Below, piece after piece: positions 40,593 through 51,100 of a DNA stretch of 64,000 bases (its first letter is position 1; every line of letters begins with the position of its first letter). Source of the DNA: a virus. The stretch covers positions 1 through 64,000 of IMG/VR virus record IMGVR_UViG_3300029319_000016. One strand, 5' to 3'. Below the pieces are notes generated by a model. The model searched no databases. It was not told where the DNA came from and saw only the letters and a list, made by a program, of their open reading frames with translations. Made by a program: the position numbers and the translations under genes.

Positions 40593-41699
40593 TTAACATT
40601 GTTCATCTGGGTCTTCACAAGCTTCACCACTTGGTAAAATTGTCTGTACTGCTGATTCTAGATCAACATCAGGACACTTAATTTTTAAATCATCTATCAG
40701 TTTGTTTGTTGAATCTAGTTTGCTCAATACTTTACAAATATCTTTTTCTGGTATTTCTTTATCAACTCTTAAGTCAAAATAATATTCCACTGTTGATGCG
40801 TCTGGTTCTAGAGTTGTAGAAAAAGGGTTTTCAAATAAAATGTCTTTTTCAATTTTATAAGCTGATACTTCTTCTACCACTTTGTTTAAAAACTTTAATG
40901 GTTTATAAGTATTTGTAAACCCACTTTCATTTTTATCATATTTAAAAACTTGTATTTGAAATGAATCTTTTTTTATAAACCCATTTTCTTCTAAAATTAA
41001 AGATAAAATTTGATCTTCGGTTATGTTTAGATAAGTATCATCTCCATAAACTATTATAGGTTCTAAGTTTGGACTGTAATTAGCAGTTTCAACATCTTGG
41101 TCGTAAGACTCTCCAACAATTTTTACTTGAGTTTCCCATTCTATATCAATTTCTAATTGCGGAATGTGTATAACAGATGCTGATGGTGATGGAGCATACA
41201 AATTATTAGATGGAATAGATGAAGTATAGTTTGTAGAAATTTCTGGTTTTATTTCAGCAGCAAACATTTTCAAGTCCCAACTTGGTGAATGCGATGATCC
41301 CACTTTTGATGACCCTAGAGTGTTTTGCAAAAACTTAGTATTCATGTCAGAAACAGGTCTATATTGGGTATCATAAACATTTTTGTAGGTTTCAGTAGTT
41401 TCAGCAGTTTCTTCTGTATTGTTTACCAATAAGATTGAAGAGTCGGCTAATTCGGTCTCAACTGATAACATTGTATACTGAGGTTTTAAAGAGGGAGTGT
41501 TGTTTATTATTCTATCTTTTATTTCAGAATTATACTCATCGTCTAAGTCTCCGACAGTTTGCTGTTTTATGTTGTAGACAACATCATCATCTAAAAAAGA
41601 ATAAAATTTAGGCATTAACTTGCCTCTGGACAGTAAATGTCTTCCATAGGGTGTAAGTTTTATATCTAAAACATCTTCTTTTTTATCAAAATAGCTCAT
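40593..41699 (-). CDS. Virion structural protein with LTxxGRxxLSRG motif
   Basis: A 368-residue acidic protein. Residues about 10-45 (VLDIKLTPYGRHLLSRG, then FYSFLDDDVVY) match the N-terminal domain of 34423-35379, so the two are paralogous in that part. The centre (YSPNLEPIIVYGDDTYLNIT) and the C-terminus (KCPDVDLESAVQTILPSGEA, ending CEDPDEQC) have no known family. Two Cys in the last nine residues could bind metal or form a disulfide. Its start overlaps the upstream stop by one base. Tail or baseplate location is inferred. Confidence 0.6.
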   Translation of the reverse strand: MSYFDKKEDVLDIKLTPYGRHLLSRGKLMPKFYSFLDDDVVYNIKQQTVGDLDDEYNSEIKDRIINNTPSLKPQYTMLSVETELADSSILLVNNTEETAETTETYKNVYDTQYRPVSDMNTKFLQNTLGSSKVGSSHSPSWDLKMFAAEIKPEISTNYTSSIPSNNLYAPSPSASVIHIPQLEIDIEWETQVKIVGESYDQDVETANYSPNLEPIIVYGDDTYLNITEDQILSLILEENGFIKKDSFQIQVFKYDKNESGFTNTYKPLKFLNKVVEEVSAYKIEKDILFENPFSTTLEPDASTVEYYFDLRVDKEIPEKDICKVLSKLDSTNKLIDDLKIKCPDVDLESAVQTILPSGEACEDPDEQC

Positions 41700-44600
41700 T
41701 ACGATTTAACAATTGGTGGTGTAGGAAACAGGATAGTGTCATTTAGTCGTTGACTTTCGCCACTGTCTACGTTTCCAAATTCCACTTCTGCGTCTATTTT
41801 AATTAGTTCTATAAGAGAAAAGAAATCATAAGGCCAATTGTAAGCTAATTTTTGTTTTCGACCCGTGGCAGTAGCAACAATCTCATCACTAGAAACGTCC
41901 GCACCAGACTCATTTCTTTCAAACATTTTTTCAAAATAATTGTTTCTAGCTCTCTTTTTAACCTTAAATACCATCCATTGTAAATCTGTATTAATGTCAG
42001 ATAGTCTTGTTATTTTTTGTAAATCACCTTGATTATTCAAGATAGCTCCTCTTCCAAAAAATTCTTGAGAGAACAAATCGTGTGAAAATGTAGATGTAAC
42101 GACCTCTTGCTTGTTACCAATTGAAGGTGGTAAGTTTTGCCAGATATCTGCAAGGTCTTGTTTTGACAATTTATGAGAAAACTCAAATACATACATAACA
42201 ACAGGATCTACATCTTTAAAAGAGACAAAATCAAATTGTGGAGGGAAAACATATTTTCTTAATTGTTTAACTAAGTCTGAAATTGTATCGCCTACTTTAC
42301 TTTCTTGATTATTTAAAGCTGCTTCTACATCTTTTTTGTTAATTTTAAAAAATCTATTTTTACTACGGTCGGCTACAAAAGGAATCGCAACAACAGCTTC
42401 TTCAATTATTTTAGATTCTTTTATCTCTCCAACTCTAACTGGATCAGTAGAAAAACCACATAGATTCAATAATGATCCTGTTGCATCAAAATCTCTATTA
42501 AGAGCACCTTCAGTCCAATTTCTTGGTACTTCTTCTACTTGTATGAAGATACCTTCATCTGTACTTTGAGGAAGTCTACCGTATTGATGCCACATACCAA
42601 TTGGAACAGAACTTGTTGCAATGTTTGGCATGGTTATTGTATCATGTGAATGATGATTAAAATTCAATGTTGGGCATTCAAATTTTGACTGCATTATCCA
42701 TCTATATTTGTTTTCAAATTGGGTGTCAACTGTAACATTGCGAGCATTCGTTATGTCTTGTCTTAGAACACCTTTTGAGAATATATTCATAGATGAAGCA
42801 ATTTGCATAGCCATGTCATTATTTACAACAGTAGAGACATCAAACGGCTCAACACCGCTTATAATTCCTCCGACAGTTCTAGTACTATTTGCTCCGTCAA
42901 CACCTGTTGCTGCGTCTACTAGAGGACCAAAATCGTGAGTAAATCTAGCTGACTCGTCAGCTTCCATTACAACAAGAAAGTCTGGTGATACAGTTGTACT
43001 ATCAACAGTGGCAGAATATCCATCAACACTATTTAAAAGAGTTGCTAAGTTAGTTGCAAATAGTTCTTTAGTCAAGGTAGATGTCAAGCCAACATAAGCT
43101 TGCCCTGAAGTGAAAGTGGCTTGAGAAGTTATGGTATTAGAGCCGGTAACTCCTAGGAACAAAGATCCATTAGATGCCGTTATTCCTATTGTTTGTCCAT
43201 TAGTTATGACACCATCAATTTTAATTTTTAATTGCGCTTTGGTACTACTTGAAACAACAAACTGACTTGATCCTGAATTATAATATCTACAAAATTCAAC
43301 AGAAGAATTGTTTATAATTTCTGGTAGTGTATATTTTTTGGTTCCCTCGGGTGGAACAAAGGTGATGTCAGCCCATGCTTCTCCATGATAATAGGGAGGA
43401 GTAAATGGGTAATTGAACCCATTATTAGCACCAGAAGATGTAACATCAGTATAGGTTGAGCCGGTTTTATAAGAAAAATCCACAGAATTTTCTTTTTTAA
43501 AGACATTCCAGTTTTTAGTTTTAAAAAATGAACTGGAAAAGTGTGTAGGCGGTCCGAACGCAGAGGGTCTGGAATACATGGTAAATCCTTCACCCATGTT
43601 TCCTGTATCTTGTGGTACACCAAACTTTATACCATTATTAGCTTCTTGTGGTGATTTACTACCTGTAATTGTTCTATACATTTTTAGTCGTAACGAATAT
43701 ACTTTATCACCTTCAGCGTTTCCAAAGTTTGGATCACCTTGTGGTAGGGAAGTTATTGTAGTGTAGTTTTCATTTTCTAAAAAGAAATCTCCAACCTCAG
43801 CTAGAAAATTATTCATCTGTAATTTATAGTTATTATCACCTTGTCCATTCCATAAAACTTCTGTTTGTGTATTGCCTAAGGAATCTGGTTCATTTGAAAA
43901 TAATGAAATATTTGCCAAGTGTTTTTCTGGTTCTACTAAAGCCTCAAATGGTATTCTTTGGTCAAATCGATCGTTTATATAAAATTCAATGTTATCATCT
44001 GTAGCGGTTGTCATGGAAGAAGTAATTACTGGATAGTCACAAGCTATACCTGATTTTATTGTATTAAACAGAACGCCTGGTCCAAATAAAGGATTTAGTA
44101 AATACTGTGTTGGATAGTTGTTGCCTATAACGTATTGTCCCAAATAATCACCAGAACTCGTTATAGTTAGGTTAGAACCATAAGATGAATAAAATTGTTT
44201 AGCTATTTGAACTGTTCTTTGAGCAGGATAAAAACCGTCATAAGGTAAAAACTTTTTTATCGCTTTGCAGCTTAAAGTTATTCTATAAGGATCAAAAAGT
44301 TTACTATGGTCTCTTTTCACTACATCAAACATTTTTAAAAACTCAGTATTAGAATAAGTTTTATAAAAATTATCCTGAGAGCTGTTCTTAAGAGTCTCTA
44401 ACCCTCCAGATAACTCAATAAAATTGTTCTTAGCATCTAACGGACCGTGAGACAAAAAGAAATCTAAGTGGTCGTTAATCCTAAATTCTGGAACGATGGA
44501 ATAGTCTTTACCTACTCCTCTAACTTCTTCCATAAATTCACCATAAGTGTCATAGAAAGGTTTTTTAGAACTACTAACAAAGTTTCCATTTTCATCAAAA

Positions 44601-47600
44601 AACCCAGCTTGATCGCCTGCTTCCCATTTAGCTGTTCCAAGAAACTTGTGTCTACTTATTAAAGGATAAATTGTTCCACCAGACAAATTAGTAAAAAATG
44701 GATTAACTACAGTTGCAGCACCAGTTAAAGAATGTCTTCTAGAATAGAAACAAGATGCAGAAAACTGAGCATCGACAATTGTTGTTTTTGAAAAAGATCT
44801 TGCAAATTGAGAATATGAGTTTTGTAATATACCAGCTCCCTTGAAAGAATTAAAACCAGTTGATCCTCCAATAGGAGAAGCTGCCGCGTCTGGAGACGTA
44901 AAATTTTCTATTGTCTTAGGGGCAGCATCTACACTTTTACTTAAAGTTACCACATAAGTATTGAAATTTGAACCAGGTAAAATACTAAAATTTGCATACG
45001 AACCATTATCTAATCTTAAGCTTTCAGGTACACTATCTACATAGCCATAAATGTTGGCAAAACCTGTTGTATAGTCACCAGAAGAAGAGTAATCGTAATG
45101 AGTTCCATATTGCATGTTAGAAGAAGAAACACCAAATTTCACCGCGTTCTCGCCAAAATCTTCATTTAAGTGTGTTTTTTCAAAATCATACCACAAAATT
45201 GGTCCACTTAACTCAGTTAAGCTTTCGCAAACATTAGAATAGTTTTCAAATCTTAGACCAGTATTTCCATCAGTTTTAGATTCAGTTCCAGTTACGCCTC
45301 CACAAAATCTTTTAACTTTATTATTCATTTGCGTTGTTGACAAACTATTGTGATCAAAACATCCACTTACCACAGCAATGTCTGATATATAAAACTCATT
45401 TAAATATTGTTGAGTTAAATTATTACCAGAACTAAACCAAAAAACATCAGTTGGTATAGAGCCTGTGTCTGCTGCTGTCCATGATGATGCTGTGTATGCT
45501 TGATGTGCTCCGGGGGCAACGTGTCCAGGGCCATTAAAAAATCCCCACTGATCGTTTACAGCACTAGCGGACATAAATTCTCCATTTATAGCTAATTGAA
45601 CTGCTCCAGATGGATTTAAAGTAGCTGCTATCATAGATTGACTTAAAGATAAATAGAAATGCTGTTGTCTTCCCAAAATTGGTTGTAAATAATAAGTACC
45701 ACTACTTTGAGCCCCCACTGGATTATTATCCGTAAAAACATCATCAAAAAAGAATTCAACTGCTCCACTTCTAGGAACATTTCCATAGTGTACTGTTCCG
45801 TCGTTTTTAAACCATTTGGTACCAAGTCTAACCACTAATCTGGGTCTTCCAATGGTAGTGTAGCCAGAGTCAGAAAGCTTAACAGATGATGTGGTATAAT
45901 ATACCTGCCTCCTCAATGCCTTAATGGTGGACAGATTCCCAGAGTAACTAATAGTATCTTCAGATCTTATCCCTGAAAAATCCACGGACGAAGAAATGTC
46001 AAAAAATAGTGTGTGATAAGCATCTGTAGGATAGTTGGCTAAAGAATTCCAGTAGGTTAATCCACAATCCACAGAACATGAAAACCAATGTTGTCTGTAT
46101 GTTTCAGTTAGTCCTGTTGGGGCTGCTGTGTCTCTCCAAATGTTTTGAATTGTTGTAAATCTTCTTGCGTAGTTTGGTGATGGAAGATCTCCGAGATCGC
46201 TAAGATACAAGCCTTTCCTAGTTATTTTGGTTTCAGTAACTTCAACAGAGTCATATGAATATGTCTCTAGAAATGCTCCTTTTATCGCATCCCAATAGGC
46301 CTGAGCTCCTACTAATAAATGACTACCATGGGAACTGAGGATAATGTTACCAATGCTACCTCTCTCAGCAAAATCTACAAAGTTTGTGTCATAGCCTAAG
46401 TCTCCTATTTCTGTAACATTTCCTGCGCCATCTCTATAAGATAAGTAAATACCAGAAGCAGGATAAAAAGGAAAATGAAAACCAAAAGCATCAGCTTTCG
46501 TAGTAGATGCTGTTGCAAATGATGGTCCATAAATTTTAAAAGAACCAGGATTTCCTTGCAAACCTTGATTTTGGAAATCTTTATCTGTATCTAAAACCCA
46601 CATAGACTGTGATGGAATCAAATGTCCAAATCCATTGTTTTGATTTAACTCTACTCTTTCATTTCTATCATCTTTCCAATAACCAGAAATAAAATTTGGT
46701 CTTTGTCTAACATAATTTTTTGTGGCATATAAAGAAGTTGGAAAAATTGTTTGACATAATTTAACACTATCAATACTTTCTATAATTGAATTAGTTGGGT
46801 CTATAGCAGTGTAGAACCTTTTAATATCACTATAATTTTTGTGATTATTTCTCTCTATACCTAATTCTCTATTTAAAAAGTTATTGTGGAAATACTGTAT
46901 TTGACTTTGAAAAGGAGTGGATAAAACAATTTTATCGTCATATTCTTCTTCTCCATCTTTAATCAATATGTTAACAACAGCTTCGAAAGGTTTGTTTTTA
47001 AATGTTATTGGAACTTCATTATAATTTGTTAACTTTCCATATTTGTCAAAATGTGTTGATAAAATTCTTTCATTTCTAATCGTTCTTCTTGCTTGTCCAG
47101 TTTCTGAAACGTGAGAGAAAATACTGTTTTTATTATGAAATCTTGTAATTGGATTTTGATGTGTTCTTATTTGCTTAAATGTTGAATAGCCATAAAGACC
47201 GTTTCTGTGTATGTTTAAAGCTGAAAAATAATCATTGCTCGATATGGTTGCAATTTTTTTGTTTCTTTTTTCAACTAATTTATTTGTTTTTATTATAGAT
47301 GGTGGAAGTCGTGTACCTTCAGTTACTACAGAAACATTTCCAACGATTGCTTTTATTTCTGTCTGCTCTGGCAAATCTTCTCCATCTGATATAAAAGACA
47401 ACTCTTTTTCTGTTCCTAAAAGAAAATATAAAAAAATGTTTGAAGAAACTGAAGTATTTCTAACATCATTAATAAATCCATTTGAATAAATCTCTTGAAC
47501 CTCTTCGTATGAAAGTTTTTTACTAATAAAACACAAGTTTGATAACAATCCATGAAAGCCATTATATCCAGTAGGAATTGTTCCTATATTGATACTATCT

Positions 47601-48127
47601 TGTATTTGTCTAACATTTCCAGTATTTGGATCACTATCTGTTGAAAAGGTTGTTACTCTTTCTACTCCGTTTATATACAACAGAGCAGTATTTCCTTCAA
47701 AATTTCCATCCCAAGTAAAAAGAAAGTGCGAGAACTCTCTAATTTCTGCCTGTGAGAATTGAAATTTATAGTCTTTGGTGTTTCCACTATGGTCAGTAAC
47801 ATTGACAGTAAACCTAGGAGTACTCAACGATGGGTATAAACTAACACGTATTGATAGCGATCCTGATGATGAGCACTGAAAAACGTTATTGAGTCCTACC
47901 GCGGAAGGATCGGTTAATTTTGCCCAAAACGAGAAACTTATACCACCAGTTGTTGGAAATAAATCGGTTGGGATTGTACCTTTCAAAGTAGTTCCACTTG
48001 ATCCACCAGAGTCTATGAACGGAAATTGTATCATTCTAGTACTATTTTCGCCAATCGTATTGGTATCTGTATCTATCTTTTCATTTACCAGTGTGTTGAG
48101 ACCTACAAGGTCTAAGTATATTGACAT
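41699..48127 (-). CDS. Giant virion protein (2142 aa) with LamG-like domain
   Basis: Residues about 65-225 form a LamG/concanavalin-like domain (GGISFSFWAKLTDP, FLFTWDGNFEGNTALLYING, FHGLLSNLCFISKKLSYEE). A second lectin-like segment lies near 800-920 (VEFFFDDVFTDN, FYISDIAVVSGCFD). Near 1630-1720 is a small domain, ATNLATLLNSVDGYSATVDS, of a type also present in the next giant protein. LamG folds often bind sugars, which would suit a baseplate or fibre contact with the host envelope. No lytic enzyme motif was found. It starts 1 nt after the 2669-residue gene ends, and the two probably form one complex. Confidence 0.65.
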   Translation of the reverse strand: MSIYLDLVGLNTLVNEKIDTDTNTIGENSTRMIQFPFIDSGGSSGTTLKGTIPTDLFPTTGGISFSFWAKLTDPSAVGLNNVFQCSSSGSLSIRVSLYPSLSTPRFTVNVTDHSGNTKDYKFQFSQAEIREFSHFLFTWDGNFEGNTALLYINGVERVTTFSTDSDPNTGNVRQIQDSINIGTIPTGYNGFHGLLSNLCFISKKLSYEEVQEIYSNGFINDVRNTSVSSNIFLYFLLGTEKELSFISDGEDLPEQTEIKAIVGNVSVVTEGTRLPPSIIKTNKLVEKRNKKIATISSNDYFSALNIHRNGLYGYSTFKQIRTHQNPITRFHNKNSIFSHVSETGQARRTIRNERILSTHFDKYGKLTNYNEVPITFKNKPFEAVVNILIKDGEEEYDDKIVLSTPFQSQIQYFHNNFLNRELGIERNNHKNYSDIKRFYTAIDPTNSIIESIDSVKLCQTIFPTSLYATKNYVRQRPNFISGYWKDDRNERVELNQNNGFGHLIPSQSMWVLDTDKDFQNQGLQGNPGSFKIYGPSFATASTTKADAFGFHFPFYPASGIYLSYRDGAGNVTEIGDLGYDTNFVDFAERGSIGNIILSSHGSHLLVGAQAYWDAIKGAFLETYSYDSVEVTETKITRKGLYLSDLGDLPSPNYARRFTTIQNIWRDTAAPTGLTETYRQHWFSCSVDCGLTYWNSLANYPTDAYHTLFFDISSSVDFSGIRSEDTISYSGNLSTIKALRRQVYYTTSSVKLSDSGYTTIGRPRLVVRLGTKWFKNDGTVHYGNVPRSGAVEFFFDDVFTDNNPVGAQSSGTYYLQPILGRQQHFYLSLSQSMIAATLNPSGAVQLAINGEFMSASAVNDQWGFFNGPGHVAPGAHQAYTASSWTAADTGSIPTDVFWFSSGNNLTQQYLNEFYISDIAVVSGCFDHNSLSTTQMNNKVKRFCGGVTGTESKTDGNTGLRFENYSNVCESLTELSGPILWYDFEKTHLNEDFGENAVKFGVSSSNMQYGTHYDYSSSGDYTTGFANIYGYVDSVPESLRLDNGSYANFSILPGSNFNTYVVTLSKSVDAAPKTIENFTSPDAAASPIGGSTGFNSFKGAGILQNSYSQFARSFSKTTIVDAQFSASCFYSRRHSLTGAATVVNPFFTNLSGGTIYPLISRHKFLGTAKWEAGDQAGFFDENGNFVSSSKKPFYDTYGEFMEEVRGVGKDYSIVPEFRINDHLDFFLSHGPLDAKNNFIELSGGLETLKNSSQDNFYKTYSNTEFLKMFDVVKRDHSKLFDPYRITLSCKAIKKFLPYDGFYPAQRTVQIAKQFYSSYGSNLTITSSGDYLGQYVIGNNYPTQYLLNPLFGPGVLFNTIKSGIACDYPVITSSMTTATDDNIEFYINDRFDQRIPFEALVEPEKHLANISLFSNEPDSLGNTQTEVLWNGQGDNNYKLQMNNFLAEVGDFFLENENYTTITSLPQGDPNFGNAEGDKVYSLRLKMYRTITGSKSPQEANNGIKFGVPQDTGNMGEGFTMYSRPSAFGPPTHFSSSFFKTKNWNVFKKENSVDFSYKTGSTYTDVTSSGANNGFNYPFTPPYYHGEAWADITFVPPEGTKKYTLPEIINNSSVEFCRYYNSGSSQFVVSSSTKAQLKIKIDGVITNGQTIGITASNGSLFLGVTGSNTITSQATFTSGQAYVGLTSTLTKELFATNLATLLNSVDGYSATVDSTTVSPDFLVVMEADESARFTHDFGPLVDAATGVDGANSTRTVGGIISGVEPFDVSTVVNNDMAMQIASSMNIFSKGVLRQDITNARNVTVDTQFENKYRWIMQSKFECPTLNFNHHSHDTITMPNIATSSVPIGMWHQYGRLPQSTDEGIFIQVEEVPRNWTEGALNRDFDATGSLLNLCGFSTDPVRVGEIKESKIIEEAVVAIPFVADRSKNRFFKINKKDVEAALNNQESKVGDTISDLVKQLRKYVFPPQFDFVSFKDVDPVVMYVFEFSHKLSKQDLADIWQNLPPSIGNKQEVVTSTFSHDLFSQEFFGRGAILNNQGDLQKITRLSDINTDLQWMVFKVKKRARNNYFEKMFERNESGADVSSDEIVATATGRKQKLAYNWPYDFFSLIELIKIDAEVEFGNVDSGESQRLNDTILFPTPPIVKS

Positions 48128-48128
48128 T

Positions 48129-51100
48129 TTATTCTCCGTATGTAGCGTATATTTCTGATGATGAAGGGAAGGTAATTGCTGATTCTATTTTATCATTGAT
48201 TTTATTTAGCCCATCTTTTGGCCAATAACCAAACATCTTTTGTACCCCACTTCTTACACTATAATTATTTCCAAGCGAAGAAGTTACCCAACTATAATTG
48301 TAATCAGAAGCAGGCAAAACAGAATTGTAATTATAATTATTGTTCTTTTCTCCTATTATAGAACCCGGTTGGTGTCTTGGTAGCTCAGCTGTCACCAACT
48401 GAAGTCTTTGAGGTTGAGTAGATCCTGTTATGTCATAGATGCTGTCTCGAGCAGAAATCCGAGCTCTGTTGGCATAATCTGCATCAACATTCCATACTTT
48501 TGCATATTCTACTTCTTTTCCTGCTCCGAAACTATAACCCTGTATAGACCCAGTTTTATAAAAATTACCGGGACTATCAAAATTACTCACAAATGTTCCT
48601 GGGTTTAATGGGTTTGGTTCTTTATATATGTTTTCACCCAATGTAAAATACGCTTGAATTTTATAGGACTCATTAATTGAAAGTACATCAGCATTTGGAT
48701 TTTTATATAAATACTCTATTGTTGAAGGTTCAGGCAAGTCCCACCAAATAAGAGTATCCGCTATCATGCCTGAAAATTCAGACTCAGTTGTATCAGCGTC
48801 TGCATCTGAAATACCAGATAAATTTCCTCCCCAAGTGGCGTAACTAATATTAGGATAGCTTCCACCCCCAGTATAGCCACCATTATCTGTAAATTTTCCA
48901 TTTTCAGTGCTCGAATCGTATCGCCAAGTGTATGGCTTTACTACATCTTTACTACTTACTCCATTTATGTAAATTATCGGCTCAGCATTAAGTTCTTTTC
49001 TGTAAAAGAATGCAATGTGATACCATTTGTTAAACTGTATTGGGGCATCTCCTTGTGGTATCGCATCTGGATCATTTGCACCTAAAAAGTTTTTTAAATT
49101 TATGTTCATTACATCGATGTCTCTTCTATTGACTTGTATACCCATCGAATAACCAACCTTCGGGTAAGTTGTTCTTTGAATATAAAGACCTGTGGTGACC
49201 ATCGAGTTATTAACACCGAAATAAAATGGATAAATTTCGTGTGTGCTGGTAGTATAGCTTTGTAATTTATCAAAGTTAACCCAATACGAAAATCCAACCC
49301 AACCTTCATTTCTTGCTTTCGTGGTTTTCCTCACAGCATCTATGTTTCCCCAATAATCATTGTAGGTCGAGACTTGTATAGCTGAATAAGTCTCAGCTGG
49401 ATCTGTGGGATGAAATCTAAAAACTTTTCTTTGAAAAGTATCATTATCTGTTGTAGCTATTGGGCGAACTAAAGTGTTTCTTGGAATTTTATGAAAAGAG
49501 GCACTATAAGCGTAATCTGATTGATCTGGTAATCCATAAACGCCATCAGTACCAGAACGACCCATAGGACGTTGATAAAGAGCTCTCAGACCATCTCTAG
49601 TGTTAATCTGGCTGTTCGCTCTTATCGTTCCAGATTCACCGCTTCCTGAGCCTCTAATAGATAAGTTTCTATAGTTTAAAGAGTTGTGAACAGAATATTC
49701 TCTTGCATATGCATCTAAGTATCCGTAAGATTGAACTTCAGGACCACCAGGTGCGGAAAATCTTGAAGCTATTACTGTTTTGTTTCTTTGAGATCCTGTT
49801 AAGAAGTCTGACTCTCTTTGAACTAAATTTAAAGGCCCTTCGATAGCAGTGGTATTAGACAATACCGTAAACGATGGATTAACATGATTACTGGCTGAAA
49901 TTGAAATTCTGGCTGTTGTTGAGTGATAATCTTTTCTGGGTTTTATTGTAAAAATTGCTCTTTCAGATCCAGAAACATAAGGAAATTCAAAATCTTTAAA
50001 TTGATGTTCTAATTTTCTTTGGGCTTGGTCCCAAATTTCTGTGTTTGTTAGATAGCCTAAGCCTTTCGTAAAGTAGAACCTATGGTCTTGGTCGTAAGGA
50101 ATGCGTAATGTATTGTTGTGTGTTCCAAAACTAGAGGAAAGAAATTTATCTCTATTATTATGGTGATTATGAAGTCCTCCTGATACCTCATAACCATAAT
50201 GATAAGTATCCCAATATGATTCGTCTCCATACTTCCACCAACTAAGAATGGTTGATGCCTTAGAATGTGTGGAAGGATCTTTCCAATTACCATTATTATA
50301 TAATTCAGCTATTTCACCAGAACCAGTTAACAAAGTTTTCCAAATTACAATGTCTTGGAGTGTTATTTTATCGTCATTGCGTATAATGAACTCATTGATT
50401 TGAGGAGTAGTCCCACCTACAGGACTGTAGGTAGTACCAGATGATGTCACAGGGTGTCCATTTTGATATAATCTAGGTACCTTAGTGGCACTAGATAGGT
50501 CATCTACTTCAAAAACGGCTACATAGTGTACCCATTGACTACCAGATACAGATCCATTATTTGTATCAAAAATTGTTTCATCTTTTGCATTTGCACTATT
50601 TTCAAAATAGATTTGTATGTCATTATCCAAGAAAATTTGATGCCTCCATGTATCTCCATCATCTTTAAATCCTATGTGAGCAGTGTTGGATAATTCATTC
50701 ACGGGAGTTTTCATCCACCAAGAAATTGAAAAGTTGTCTGTATTTAGGCCAGAAAGAGAACCTGTTGCGTCAGCTGTGAACGTGTTAGGACTTCTGAAAG
50801 TTTTTCTATATGTATAAAGGTTGAACAACTTGTTGAAATCTTGAGTTTTTGGATTTCCATCGGTATCAAGCCAAAGTGTTTTCTGGTATCCTCCTACTTG
50901 ATCAGCCAAAGGATGTACCACTTGACCAAAAACATTTCCAACTGATAATGTTAGATTTAAATAATGATTATCTGTTAGGGAAGAGGCAGTTGCAATCGTA
51001 AAGCGAGGATAGCTTATTCTTTTAGGCATTGCTCTACTAGTTATACCGCTACCAAAATAATTTCCAAAATCAGAGGTATTTGATCCTATAAGAGTTAAAG